Source: Streptomyces otsuchiensis (GTDB lineage: Bacteria > Actinomycetota > Actinomycetes > Streptomycetales > Streptomycetaceae). From it: 42,829 bases of DNA. The position numbers and the translations under genes were made by a program. Under the pieces are notes generated by a model. It was not told the origin of the DNA. It saw nothing but the letters and a program-made list of their open reading frames with translations, and did no database searches. Below, piece by piece: positions 1-8,380 of the stretch (positions are counted from its first letter, which is position 1; each line of letters starts with the position of its first letter). The stretch spans positions 1 to 42,829 of the forward strand of contig NZ_BHZI01000014.1 in the NCBI RefSeq assembly GCF_004305975.1. Direction: 5' to 3'.

Positions 1-177
1 GGGTGGGGCCGGCGGGGCGACCCCGGTGCTCTCCGCATTCACCAGATGTCCGTACAATGGGTGCCGCGTCGACCCGGAAAGGCCCAGGTGGACACGGGTA
101 CGCGCAGCGATCAACCTGACTTGGGCTAGCCTGACCACTGCCTGGCGCCGGGCGAACCGCGGGATGAGGAGTACGAC

Positions 178-741
178 GTGCACGACGTGACCGAAGCCCC
201 CGGAACCGCCGAGCCGACGGCGGCGGAGCAGGGCCTGGTGTCGCTGCGTGACTCCGCTCAGCTGGACGAGATCCTCGGCGAGCCGCACCCGATCGTGATC
301 GAGAAGGTGCACCGCGAACTGGTCGGCGACGACCTCAAGATCCTCGCCCGGTCCCCGTTCTGCGTCATCTCCACCGCCGACGCCCTCGGCAACTGCGACG
401 CCTCGCCGCGGGGCGACGCCCCCGGCTTCGTCCACGTGGTCGACGCCAACACCATCGCCATCCCCGACCGGCCGGGCAACCGGCGGGGCGACAGCTTCCG
501 CAACATGCTGGAGAACCCGCGGGTCGGCACACTGCACCTGGTGCCGGGCAGCAGCGACGTGCTGCGGATCAACGGGCGGGTCACCATCCTCACCGACGCG
601 CCGTTCTTCGAGGCGATGGCGGCTCGGGGCCGCAAGCCCAAGTTGGCACTGCTGGTGCGGATCGACGAGATCTACCGGCACTGCCCCCAGTCGCTGCGAC
701 GCGCCGGGCTCTGGGAGACCGCCGACTGGCCGTACGACTGA
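178..741 (+). CDS. FMN-dependent PPOX-type flavoprotein (MSMEG_1061-like)
   Basis: A 187-aa soluble protein of the pyridoxamine 5'-phosphate oxidase (PPOX) split-barrel fold, which normally binds FMN or F420. The core begins with HRELVGDDLKILARSPFCVI, followed by STADALGNCDASPRGDAPGF, the segment typical of the MSMEG_1061 subfamily. It then has IPDRPGNRRGDSFRNMLENP and a C-terminal YRHCPQSLRRAGLW segment. The GTG start is supported by a GAGGAG ribosome site about 7 nt upstream. It stands alone, upstream of the arabinose regulon and separated from it by about 670 bp, so the context gives no substrate. No signal peptide or membrane segment is seen. The family is recognisable but the reaction is unknown; a role in B6 metabolism should not be assumed. 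Confidence 0.85.
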   Translation: MHDVTEAPGTAEPTAAEQGLVSLRDSAQLDEILGEPHPIVIEKVHRELVGDDLKILARSPFCVISTADALGNCDASPRGDAPGFVHVVDANTIAIPDRPGNRRGDSFRNMLENPRVGTLHLVPGSSDVLRINGRVTILTDAPFFEAMAARGRKPKLALLVRIDEIYRHCPQSLRRAGLWETADWPYD

Positions 742-763
742 CGGTCCGCCCGCGGCACGACCG

Positions 764-798
764 ACGGCCACCGCCACACCAACGGCCACCGCCACACC
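764..798. repeat. two-copy 18-bp-period direct repeat
   Basis: ACGGCCACCGCCACACC occurs at 764-780 and again at 782-798, 23 bp after the flavoprotein stop codon. It lies outside any gene I can support. It may be slippage-prone filler; no function is suggested. Confidence 0.7.
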
Positions 799-999
799 GG
801 CGGCGGGCCGCTCGGCGCTGAGCGACCCCCGCAGGACCCGGCCCGCGATACGCGCCCGCGCTCTCCGCGCACGCGCCCCACGCGCCACCGCTCGCCCTTC
901 GGCGACGACCGGCCGCGAGCCGTCGCTCCGCCAGAACGCCTCGCGCGTCCCGGAGTTGCGTCATCACCGAACCGGATCAGGATTACCCGCTCCTCGGCA

Positions 1000-1034
1000 T
1001 TGAGCCTCACCACAGTCGCTGTTAGCGTTCACAT
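1000..1034 (+). promoter_or_regulatory. promoter with overlapping LacI-type operator for the arabinose ABC transporter
   Basis: TTGAGC (1000-1005) and TAGCGT (1023-1028) are separated by exactly 17 bp, a good housekeeping-type promoter for Streptomyces. The -10 is embedded in TGTTAGCGTTCACA (1020-1033). That sequence matches the 14-bp core of the perfect palindrome in front of araB (TGTTAGCGCTAACA) at 12 of 14 positions. A repressor bound here would cover the -10. The likely repressor is the LacI-family protein at 5495-6526; that link is inferred. Confidence 0.7.
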
Positions 1035-1040
1035 CCGATC

Positions 1041-1060
1041 GGAGTGACCGAGGTCACTCC
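1041..1060. repeat. 20-bp inverted repeat downstream of the operator
   Basis: GGAGTGACC, a 2-bp centre (GA), then GGTCACTCC forms a perfect inverted repeat; one more C-G pair flanks it. It begins about 7 nt after the LacI-type site, inside the predicted transcript leader. It could be a second operator or an RNA hairpin. It does not resemble the LacI-type site. Confidence 0.6.
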
Positions 1061-1410
1061 GTCGAGCGTCGCCGCGGCGTCCCGTCCGGTGGCGAGCGTC
1101 CCCGCACGCACCGGGGAGGAACCGTGACCGTTGCCGCAGCACGCGCGGAACGACGCACCACCGCCGGCCCGCGCGCCCCGCCCACCGCCGACGCCCGTTC
1201 GCAGCACCCGGATCCAGCCGGGGTCCGAGCCCCAGCCTTCTCACGGCCCCAGCGCCGGACGCCGCGCGCCGAGCACCGCCCGACAGCGTCGGGCCGCGAC
1301 CGAGATGCCCTCCCCCGGCCCACACCGTCCGGGAACGGCCGCGCCCCGCACCGCCGTCGTGGCCGGAGGCCGGGCGCCGCGCCTGCCGCTGCCGGAAAGG
1401 AACGGAACAG

Positions 1411-2541
1411 ATGCGCACCCGCACCCACCTCACACCGGCGGTAGCCGCCGTCACCGCCACGCTGCTCGTCGGGTTACTGACGGCCTGCGGGCAGGAGGCA
1501 CGCGGCGGCAGCCGCTACCAGCCCGACGCCGGGAAGGGCTCGACCGTCGGCATCGCGATGCCGACCAAGTCCTCCGAGCGGTGGATCACCGACGGCCAGA
1601 ACATGGCCGAGCAGTTCGAGGCGGCCGGTTACCGGACCGACCTCCAGTACGGCGACAACAAGGTGGAGAACCAGGTCGCCCAGATCGAGAACATGATCAC
1701 CAAGGGCCACCGGCTCCTGGTGGTCGCGCCGATCGACGGCTCCGCGCTCACGGACGTGCTGCGCCGGGCCCACGAGTCGGGCGCCAAGGTCATCTCCTAC
1801 GACCGTCTCGTGCTCGGCACCGAACACGTCGACGCCTACGCCTCCTTCGACAACGAGCGCGTGGGGGAGCTCCAGGGCGGCTACCTGGTGGAGGCGCTCG
1901 GCCTCGACGAGGAGAGCGGGGAGAGCGGGGAGAGCGGGGAGACCTACTCCGTGGAGCTGTTCGCCGGCTCCCCCGACGACAACAACACCCGCTACTTCTG
2001 GGACGGCGCCATGAACGTCCTGGAGCCCCACATCGAGGCCGGGCACCTGGTCGTCGGCAGCGGCCAGACACGGATGAGCCAGGCCACCACCCTGCGCTGG
2101 GACGGCGGTACCGCGCAGAAGCGGATGGACGACCTGATCAGCCGCCACTACGGCTCCACCACCGTGGACGGGGTCCTCTCCCCCTACGACGGGATCTCCA
2201 TCGGCGTCATCTCGGCTCTGCGCAGCGCCGGTTACGGCACCGAGGCCCGGCCCTACCCGGTGGTGACGGGGCAGGACGCGGAGCTCGCCTCCATCAAGTC
2301 GATCCTCGCCGAGGGCCAGACCCAGACCGTCTTCAAGGACACCCGCAAACTCGCCGAGCAGGCCGTCCTCATGGGCGACGCCCTGCTGAACGACGAGGAG
2401 CCGGAGTTCAACAACACCACCGACTACGACAACGGCGAGAAGGTGGTCCCCGCCTACCTGCTGGAGCCGGTGAGTGTCGACGCCTCCAACGTGGACCTTC
2501 TGGTCGAGGAGGGCTACTACAGCGCGGAGCAGCTCTCGTGA
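1411..2541 (+). CDS. chvE: Sugar ABC transporter substrate-binding lipoprotein (ChvE-like; probably arabinose)
   Basis: A 376-aa periplasmic-binding-type lipoprotein of the ChvE / multiple-monosaccharide family. It captures the sugar outside the membrane and hands it to the permease at 4103-5326. The signal peptide ends in the lipobox LLTAC, with Cys26 as the predicted lipidation site. The mature fold shows [30 protein letters not shown] and [20 protein letters not shown] strong ribosome site (GGAAAGGAACG) precedes the ATG. Two oddities: Leu22 in the signal peptide is a TTA codon (1474-1476), and a 9-bp unit repeated three times encodes ESGESGESG around residues 168-176. The ATPase gene overlaps its stop by 4 nt. 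Arabinose specificity rests on the araBDA neighbours and shared operators. Family call very firm, substrate moderately firm. Confidence 0.92.
   Translation: MRTRTHLTPAVAAVTATLLVGLLTACGQEARGGSRYQPDAGKGSTVGIAMPTKSSERWITDGQNMAEQFEAAGYRTDLQYGDNKVENQVAQIENMITKGHRLLVVAPIDGSALTDVLRRAHESGAKVISYDRLVLGTEHVDAYASFDNERVGELQGGYLVEALGLDEESGESGESGETYSVELFAGSPDDNNTRYFWDGAMNVLEPHIEAGHLVVGSGQTRMSQATTLRWDGGTAQKRMDDLISRHYGSTTVDGVLSPYDGISIGVISALRSAGYGTEARPYPVVTGQDAELASIKSILAEGQTQTVFKDTRKLAEQAVLMGDALLNDEEPEFNNTTDYDNGEKVVPAYLLEPVSVDASNVDLLVEEGYYSAEQLS
1912..1938 (+). repeat. three in-frame copies of a 9-bp unit (Glu-Ser-Gly)
   Basis: GAGAGCGGG is repeated exactly three times within the binding-protein gene, encoding ESG x3 in a surface-loop-like stretch after GLDE. 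An extra GAGA follows. It is a length-variable microsatellite candidate and keeps the reading frame. Confidence 0.8.
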
Positions 2542-4094
2542 CCCGCCCGGTGCTGGAGATGCGGGGCATCACCAAGTCCTTCGCCGGGGTCAGGGCACTG
2601 GACGGTGTGGACCTGACGGTGCGGCCGGGCGAGATCCACGCCGTCTGCGGGGAGAACGGCGCCGGCAAGTCGACGCTGATGAAGATCCTCAGCGGCGTTC
2701 ACCCGCACGGCGGTTACGAGGGCAGCATCCTGCTGGACGGCGAGGAGGTCGCCTTCCGCGACATCCGGGCCAGCGAGCGGCGCGGCATCGTGATCATCCA
2801 TCAGGAACTCGCGCTGGTGCCGCACCTGTCGATCGCGGAGAACATCTTCCTCGGCAACGAGCACGCCACCCGCGGCATCATCGACTGGGACCGGACGATG
2901 CGCGAGGCGGCCCGGCTCCTGAAGCGGGTGGGGCTGCCGGACCGCCCGCAGACGCGCGTCGCCGACATCGGGGTCGGCCGGCAGCAGCTGGTGGAGATCG
3001 CCAAGGCCCTGTCGAAGGAGGTCCGCCTCCTGATCCTGGACGAGCCGACGGCAGCGCTCAACGACGAGGACAGCGGCCACCTCCTGGAACTGATCCTGGA
3101 GCTGCGGCGGCAGGGCATCTCCTGCATCGTGATCTCCCACAAGCTCGACGAGATCCGCCGCGTCGCGGACACCGTGACGATCCTGCGCGACGGCCGCAGC
3201 GTGGAGACCCTGCCGTTGCGGACATCGCCCGACGCCGCCCCCGACCTGCCGGAGGACCGGATCATCCGGGCCATGGTCGGCCGCGCCCTGGACAGCCGCT
3301 TCCCCGAACGGACGCCCTACACGGGCCCGGACGCCGGGCGTACCGCGCTGGAGATCTCGGGCTGGACGGTGCGCCATCCCATCGACCACCAGCGCAAGGT
3401 CGTGGACGACGTCTCGCTGGAGGTGCGCCACGGCGAGATCGTCGGTATCGCCGGCCTGATGGGCGCCGGCCGCACCGAGCTGGCGATGAGCGTGTTCGGG
3501 CGCAGCTACGGCGTCCACGACGGTGGCAGCGTGCGGGTCAACGGCCGGGAGGTGCGGACCAGGACGGTGCCGGAGGCCGTCGCGCACGGCATCGCCTATG
3601 TCACCGAGGACCGCAAGACCTACGGGCTCAACCTGATCGACACAGTGCACCGCAACATCTCGCTGACCTCGCTGCGTTCCCTCGCCCGGCACGGGGTGGT
3701 GGACGAGCACCAGGAGCGGCGGGTGGCCGAGGGCTACCGGAGGTCGATGGGGATCAAGACGCCCACCGTGCACGAGCCGGTGGAGCGGCTGAGCGGCGGC
3801 AACCAGCAGAAGGTCGTGCTCGCCAAGTGGATCGAGGCCGATCCACAGGTGCTGATCCTCGACGAGCCCACCCGCGGTGTGGATGTCGGGGCGAAGTTCG
3901 AGATCTACACCGTGGTGGAGCGGCTGGCCGCTCAGGGCCGGGCCGTCCTGCTGATCTCCTCCGAGCTGCCCGAACTGCTCGGCATGTGCGACCGCGTCTA
4001 CACGATGGCGGCGGGACGGCTGACCGGTGAGGTGCGCCGCGAGGACGCCACGCAGGAAGTGCTCATGCGCCACATGACCCAGGACAGGAACTGA
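2538..4094 (+). CDS. mmsA: Sugar ABC transporter ATP-binding protein (two ATPase domains)
   Basis: A 518-aa cytoplasmic ATPase with two tandem ABC domains, as in the XylG/MmsA/GguA family that energises monosaccharide uptake. Domain 1 starts [20 protein letters not shown] and carries Walker [10 protein letters not shown], followed by a signature-like [13 protein letters not shown] and Walker [12 protein letters not shown]. Domain 2 has a degenerate Walker A (GLMGAGRTE), signature [14 protein letters not shown] and Walker [12 protein letters not shown]. This asymmetry is normal for sugar importers. The GTG start at 2538 overlaps the lipoprotein stop (GTGA), so the two are translationally coupled. 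The permease follows after 8 nt. Earlier in-frame codons lie inside the lipoprotein gene and are not the start. Confidence 0.95.
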   Translation: MTRPVLEMRGITKSFAGVRALDGVDLTVRPGEIHAVCGENGAGKSTLMKILSGVHPHGGYEGSILLDGEEVAFRDIRASERRGIVIIHQELALVPHLSIAENIFLGNEHATRGIIDWDRTMREAARLLKRVGLPDRPQTRVADIGVGRQQLVEIAKALSKEVRLLILDEPTAALNDEDSGHLLELILELRRQGISCIVISHKLDEIRRVADTVTILRDGRSVETLPLRTSPDAAPDLPEDRIIRAMVGRALDSRFPERTPYTGPDAGRTALEISGWTVRHPIDHQRKVVDDVSLEVRHGEIVGIAGLMGAGRTELAMSVFGRSYGVHDGGSVRVNGREVRTRTVPEAVAHGIAYVTEDRKTYGLNLIDTVHRNISLTSLRSLARHGVVDEHQERRVAEGYRRSMGIKTPTVHEPVERLSGGNQQKVVLAKWIEADPQVLILDEPTRGVDVGAKFEIYTVVERLAAQGRAVLLISSELPELLGMCDRVYTMAAGRLTGEVRREDATQEVLMRHMTQDRN

Positions 4095-4102
4095 GGCACG
4101 CG

Positions 4103-5326
4103 ATGACCACACCCGCCCCCACGAAACCGTCCCCCGCGGCGGCCGGCCGCCGCTCCTCGCTGGAGATCCTCCGGGACGCCGCCCGCAACAACATGCGCCA
4201 GTACGGGATGCTGATCGCCCTGGCGCTGATCGTGCTGCTGTTCCAGGTCTGGACGGGCGGCACCCTGCTGCTGCCGAACAACGTCTCCAACCTGATCCAG
4301 CAGAACGGCTACATCCTCATCCTGGCCATCGGCATGATGATGGTGATCATCGCCGGTCACATCGACCTCTCGGTCGGCTCGCTCGCGGCCTTCGTCGGGG
4401 CGATGACGGCGGTGATGATGGTCCGGCACGACATGCCCTGGGTGCTCGCCCTGGTCCTGGGGCTGCTGATCGGCGCTGCCGCCGGCGCCTGGCAGGGCTT
4501 CTGGATCGCCTATGTCGGCATCCCGTCCTTCATCGTCACCCTGGCGGGAATGCTGCTCTTCCGCGGCGCGACCCAGATCGTGCTGGAGGGGCAGTCGGTG
4601 AGCCCGTTCCCGCAGGGCTACCAGCAGCTGGCGCAGGGGTTCATCCCGGAGATGGGCCCGTACACGCAGTACCACAACCCGACGCTGGTGCTGGGCGCGG
4701 TGGTCCTCGTGGTGGTGCTGCTCCAGCAGTGGCGGGACCGGCGGCGTCAGCTGGCGTACGAGCTGGAGCCGCTGCCGTTCAACCTGTGGGTGCTGAAGTG
4801 CGCGGCGTTCGCGGTGGCGATCGTCGCGGTCACCATGACCCTGGCCAGCTACCGGGGTGTGCCGCTGGTGCTGCTGATCCTGTGCGCGTTGCTGCTGACG
4901 CTGGGCTACATCATGCGCAACGCGGTCTTCGGCCGGCATGTCTACGCCCTCGGCGGCAACAAGGCGGCGGCGAAGCTCTCCGGCGTGCGTGACCGGCGGG
5001 TCACCTTCCTGGTGTTCGTCAACATGGGTGTGCTGGCGGCGCTGGCAGGCTGCCTCTACGCGGCGCGTCTGAACGCGGCGACCCCGCAGGCGGGGCTGAT
5101 GTTCGAGCTGGAGGCCATCGCGGCGGCGTTCATCGGCGGGGCGTCCATGAGCGGTGGCGTCGGCCGGGTGCTGGGTGCCGTCATCGGCGGCCTGGTGCTC
5201 GGGGTGCTCAACAACGGCATGTCGCTGGTCGGCATCGGTACCGACTACCAGCAGGTCATCAAGGGGCTGGTGCTGCTGGCCGCCGTCGGCTTCGACGTCT
5301 GGAACAAGCGACGAGCGGGCTCCTGA
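4103..5326 (+). CDS. mmsB: Sugar ABC transporter permease
   Basis: A 407-aa polytopic membrane protein of the BPD_transp_2 (XylH/MmsB/GguB) family that forms the channel for the importer. After a polar N-terminus of about 20 residues there are about ten hydrophobic segments, for example YGMLIALALIVLLFQVW and ILILAIGMMMVIIAGHIDLS. The conserved HIDLSVGSL motif and the C-terminal AAFIGGASMSGGVGRV and GVLNNGMSLVGI segments are characteristic. It is the last gene of the transporter operon and is followed by a strong hairpin. It should partner the ATPase at 2538-4094 and the lipoprotein at 1411-2541. Confidence 0.95.
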   Translation: MTTPAPTKPSPAAAGRRSSLEILRDAARNNMRQYGMLIALALIVLLFQVWTGGTLLLPNNVSNLIQQNGYILILAIGMMMVIIAGHIDLSVGSLAAFVGAMTAVMMVRHDMPWVLALVLGLLIGAAAGAWQGFWIAYVGIPSFIVTLAGMLLFRGATQIVLEGQSVSPFPQGYQQLAQGFIPEMGPYTQYHNPTLVLGAVVLVVVLLQQWRDRRRQLAYELEPLPFNLWVLKCAAFAVAIVAVTMTLASYRGVPLVLLILCALLLTLGYIMRNAVFGRHVYALGGNKAAAKLSGVRDRRVTFLVFVNMGVLAALAGCLYAARLNAATPQAGLMFELEAIAAAFIGGASMSGGVGRVLGAVIGGLVLGVLNNGMSLVGIGTDYQQVIKGLVLLAAVGFDVWNKRRAGS

Positions 5327-5336
5327 GACCGGCAGG

Positions 5337-5382
5337 CGGCGGGAGGGCGGACCGGGACGGCCCGGGTCGCGCCCTCCCGCCG
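5337..5382 (+). terminator. strong hairpin after the transporter operon
   Basis: CGGCGGGAGGGCG (5337-5349) is the exact reverse complement of CGCCCTCCCGCCG (5370-5382), with further weaker pairing inside. It begins 10 nt after the permease stop. There is no U tract, as is usual in Streptomyces, so termination is inferred from position and stem strength. Confidence 0.65.
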
Positions 5383-5494
5383 GGGCCGCCGTGGGCGGGC
5401 GACCGAGTAGCCTGGTGGCCGCCCGGCGGGCCGTGTGGACCCGCGGCGGTCACAGGTGACGGTCGCCGGGTACGGGGACGGCAGGGAGAGCACG

Positions 5495-6526
5495 GTGGAG
5501 GAGAGCTCGGCGACGGTGCGGCCGGGACGCGAGCCCGCGATGAACGACGTGGCCCGGCTCGCCGGGGTGTCGCACCAGACGGTCTCCCGCGTCCTCAACG
5601 GTCACCCCAACGTCCGTCACCAGACGCGGCTGCGGGTGCGCGCCGCCATCGAGGAACTGGGTTACCGCCCGAACCGGGCGGCGCGCGCGCTGGTGACCGG
5701 CCGGTCCCAGCTGATCGGGGTGGTGGCGCAGAACTCGACGCTGTACGGCCCGTCCTCCCTGCTGGGGGCGTTCGAACTCGCCGCGACCGCGCGGGGGTTC
5801 GTGGTCAGCGTGCGGCGGGTGCGGGAGCTGGACGGCGCCTCGATCGCCGCCGCCGTGGAGCACCACCGCGACCAGCGGGTGGACGGGATCGTCGCCATCA
5901 CCCCGACCGCCGCGGCCGACGCGGCGCTGGCGCGCGTACCGGCGGGTGTCCCGCTGGTCACGGTCGACGGCGATCCGTCCCGGGACGCCGCCCTGGTCAC
6001 CGTCGACCAGGAGGCGGGCGCCCGTGCCGCGACCCGGCACCTGCTGGACGCCGGCCACCGGACGGTGTGGCACGTGTCCGGCCCCCCGGACTGGTTCGAC
6101 GCGGCGGGCCGGGTCCGGGGGTGGCGGCGCGCGCTGGAGGAGGCGGGCGCGGAGGTGCCGCCGGTGAGCCCCGGGGACTGGAGCGCGGAGGCGGGTTACC
6201 GGGCCGGGCAGCTGCTGGCGCGGATGCCCGAGGTGACGGCCGTGTTCGCCGCCAACGACCACCAGGCGCTGGGCATCCTGCGCGCCATGGCCGAACGGGG
6301 GCGTTCGGTACCAGGAGAGGTGAGCATCGTCGGGTTCGACGACGTGCCGGAGGCGGCGTTCTTCACCCCGCCGCTCACCACCGTGCGGCCCGACTTCGAC
6401 GCGGTGGCCGCGCGGACGCTGGAGCTGCTGCTGGACCGGATCTCCGGGGAGCCGGCCGGGCCGGCCACCCGCACGGTCACTCCGCTGCTGGTGCCGCGCG
6501 CCAGCGTGGCGGCGCCGCACGCCTGA
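5495..6526 (+). CDS. LacI-family transcriptional regulator of the arabinose genes
   Basis: A 343-aa repressor with an N-terminal helix-turn-helix (MNDVARLAGVSHQTVSRVLN, hinge helix near GYRPNRAARALVTGRS) and a periplasmic-binding-protein-like effector domain (VDGIVAITPT, VTVDGDPSRD, VFAANDHQALGILRAM, VSIVGFDDVPEA). I chose the GTG at 5495 because it has a GGGAG site about 9 nt upstream and gives a normal family length; an in-frame codon at 5435 would add 20 atypical residues. It lies between the transporter and araBDA, and LacI-type operators sit at both promoters. It most likely represses both units and is released by arabinose or a derivative. The effector is inferred. Confidence 0.88.
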   Translation: MEESSATVRPGREPAMNDVARLAGVSHQTVSRVLNGHPNVRHQTRLRVRAAIEELGYRPNRAARALVTGRSQLIGVVAQNSTLYGPSSLLGAFELAATARGFVVSVRRVRELDGASIAAAVEHHRDQRVDGIVAITPTAAADAALARVPAGVPLVTVDGDPSRDAALVTVDQEAGARAATRHLLDAGHRTVWHVSGPPDWFDAAGRVRGWRRALEEAGAEVPPVSPGDWSAEAGYRAGQLLARMPEVTAVFAANDHQALGILRAMAERGRSVPGEVSIVGFDDVPEAAFFTPPLTTVRPDFDAVAARTLELLLDRISGEPAGPATRTVTPLLVPRASVAAPHA

Positions 6527-6619
6527 TCCACCCGGCGCACGGTGAACTGACGCGCCGTCGTACGTACCGGTGCTCACCTCACGCACGCGTCCACGCTCAC
6601 ACCCGCGCTACGGCGCGAG

Positions 6620-6665
6620 TTGACGCGCGCCGTCTTGACGCACCGATTGTTAGCGCTAACAATCG
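6620..6665 (+). promoter_or_regulatory. araBDA promoter region with perfect palindromic operator
   Basis: GATTGTTAGCGCTAACAATC (6645-6664) is a perfect 20-bp palindrome, extended to 22 bp by a flanking C and G. The central TTAGCGCTAA is the classic LacI-family core with a CG centre. Two TTGACG hexamers lie upstream (6620-6625 and 6635-6640). The second, with a 17-bp spacer, points to AACAAT (6658-6663) as a possible -10, so the operator would cover spacer and -10. The ribulokinase start is 39 nt downstream. Confidence 0.8.
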
Positions 6666-6703
6666 CCGGAACGCTCGATCCGCGTCATCACGGAGGTGGG
6701 CTC

Positions 6704-8380
6704 ATGACCGACACATCGGACGCGCTCGTGGTGGGCGTCGACTTCGGGACACTCTCCGGACGGGCCGTGGTGGTGCGGGTGCGTGACGGCGCCGAACTGG
6801 GCTCCGGCGTGCACGACTACCGGCACGGTGTCCTCGACACGGAGCTGCCGGGCGGCGGAGCCGCACTGCCGCCCGACTGGGCGCTGCAGGTGCCCTCCGA
6901 CTACCTGGACGTCCTGCGCACCGCCGTACCCGCCGCACTGGCGGACGCCGGGGCCGATCCGCGGCAGGTGGTCGGCCTGGGCACCGACTTCACCGCCTGC
7001 ACCATGGTGCCGACCACGGCGGACGGCACCCCGCTGTGCGACCTGCCCGCCTTCACCGGCGAACCGCACGCCTACGTCAAGCTCTGGAAACACCACGCGG
7101 CTCAGCCCCAGGCCGACCGGATCAACGAACTGGCGCGGCGGCGGGGCGAGGAGTGGCTCGCCCGGTACGGCGGGCTGATCTCCTGCGAGTGGGAGTTCGC
7201 CAAGGCGCTGCAACTGCTGGAGGAGGCCCCCGAGCTCTACGCGGCGACCGAACGCTGGGTGGAGGCGGCGGACTGGATCGTCTGGCGGCTCACCGGCAAC
7301 TACGTCCGCAACACCTGCAGCGCGGGTTACAAGGGCATCCGGCAGGAGGGCGGTTACCCCTCGCCGGAGTTCCTGGAGCAGCTGCACCCGGACTTCGCCG
7401 GTTTCGTGGCGGAGAAGCTGGACCAGCCGGTGGGCGCGCTGGGAGAGCGGGCCGGAGGGCTGACCGCCGAGGCGGCGGCCTGGACCGGGTTGCCGGCGGG
7501 GATCGCGGTGGCCGTCGGCAACGTCGACGCCCATGTGACGGCGCCCGCGGCGGGCGCGGTGGAGCCGGGCCGGCTGGTGGCGATCATGGGCACCTCCACC
7601 TGCCATGTCCTCAGCAGCGACGTGCTGCGCGAGGTCCCCGGCATGTGCGGGGTCGTCGACGGCGGGATCGTCCCCGGGCTGTGGGGCTACGAGGCCGGAC
7701 AGAGCGGCGTCGGCGACATCTTCGCCTGGTACGTCGAGAACCAGGTGCCCGAGCGCTACCACCGGCTGGCCGACGAACGGGGTGTGTCCGTGCACGAGGT
7801 GCTCTCGGAGCTGGCGGCCGGGCAGCGCGTCGGCGAGCACGGGCTTCTGGCGCTCGACTGGCACAGCGGGAACCGCTCGGTGCTGGTGGACCACGAGCTG
7901 TCCGGCCTGATCGTGGGCCAGACGCTCTCCACCCGTGCCGAGGACGGCTACCGGGCGCTGCTGGAGGCGACCGCGTTCGGGACCCGGATGATCGTCGAGG
8001 CGTTCGCGGCGGCCGGTGTTCCGGTGACCGAGGTGATCGTCGCCGGGGGCCTGGTCCGCAATCCGCTGCTGATGCGGATCTACAGCGACGTGCTCAACCT
8101 GCCGCTGTCGGTGGTCGGTTCCGCGCAGGGCCCGGCGCTCGGCGCGGCGCTGCACGCGGCGGTGGCCGCCGGGGCGCACCCCGACATCCGCGCGGCCGCG
8201 GCCGCGATGGCCTCGGTGGAACGGGCGGTCCACCGGCCGGACCCCGGGAACGCCGCCGCCTACGACGTGCTGTTCGCCCAGTACGCGGCGCTGCACGACG
8301 CGTTCGGGCGGGGCGGCGACGGCGTGATGCACACCCTGCGCGCGATCCGGCGCGCCGCGGTCGAGGCGAGGGAGAGGTAG
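6704..8380 (+). CDS. araB: Ribulokinase
   Basis: A 558-aa FGGY-family sugar kinase that phosphorylates L-ribulose to L-ribulose 5-phosphate in the cytoplasm. The N-terminal ATPase fold opens with VVGVDFGTLSGRAVVVRV, typical of AraB. Further family segments are TDFTACTMVPTTADGTPLCD, CEWEFAKALQLLEEAP, WIVWRLTGNYVRNTCSAGYK and, near the C-terminus, VIVAGGLVRNPLLMRIYSDV. The ATG at 6704 is preceded by GGAGGTGGG; an upstream in-frame codon at 6620 would run back through the operator. It is the first gene of araB-araD-araA, and araD begins directly after its TAG stop. Length fits the family. Confidence 0.95.
   Translation: MTDTSDALVVGVDFGTLSGRAVVVRVRDGAELGSGVHDYRHGVLDTELPGGGAALPPDWALQVPSDYLDVLRTAVPAALADAGADPRQVVGLGTDFTACTMVPTTADGTPLCDLPAFTGEPHAYVKLWKHHAAQPQADRINELARRRGEEWLARYGGLISCEWEFAKALQLLEEAPELYAATERWVEAADWIVWRLTGNYVRNTCSAGYKGIRQEGGYPSPEFLEQLHPDFAGFVAEKLDQPVGALGERAGGLTAEAAAWTGLPAGIAVAVGNVDAHVTAPAAGAVEPGRLVAIMGTSTCHVLSSDVLREVPGMCGVVDGGIVPGLWGYEAGQSGVGDIFAWYVENQVPERYHRLADERGVSVHEVLSELAAGQRVGEHGLLALDWHSGNRSVLVDHELSGLIVGQTLSTRAEDGYRALLEATAFGTRMIVEAFAAAGVPVTEVIVAGGLVRNPLLMRIYSDVLNLPLSVVGSAQGPALGAALHAAVAAGAHPDIRAAAAAMASVERAVHRPDPGNAAAYDVLFAQYAALHDAFGRGGDGVMHTLRAIRRAAVEARER

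Larger units (their letters stand above)
742..1410. other. 669-bp intergenic region: repeat, promoter/operator and long leader
   Basis: This holds an 18-bp-period tandem repeat just after the flavoprotein stop (764-798), a promoter with an overlapping LacI-type operator (1000-1034) and a 20-bp inverted repeat (1041-1060). About 370 nt of C-rich sequence then precede the sugar-binding lipoprotein start. A GTG at 1124 has a good ribosome site (GGGGAGGAACC) and opens a 106-codon frame that overlaps the lipoprotein start. Its predicted product is Arg/Pro/Ala-rich low complexity with no recognisable domain, so I do not call it a gene. Confidence 0.6.

Noticed and set aside
1124-1444. 106-codon ORF with a strong ribosome site before the sugar-binding protein
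   Set aside because: The product is low-complexity Arg/Pro/Ala sequence that overlaps the real gene start; kept only as a possible leader, not as a gene.
1131-2537. Long in-frame extension upstream of the ABC ATPase start
   Set aside because: It overlaps the substrate-binding lipoprotein in another frame and is Arg/Pro-rich low complexity; the GTG at 2538 gives a standard domain start coupled to the lipoprotein stop.
2517-4112. Large minus-strand open frames opposite real genes (also 6656-9082, 9031-10584, 10445-12406, 32032-33780)
   Set aside because: They are antisense shadows common in high-GC DNA: His/Arg/Gly/Pro-rich, no domains, and fully covered by well-supported genes on the other strand.
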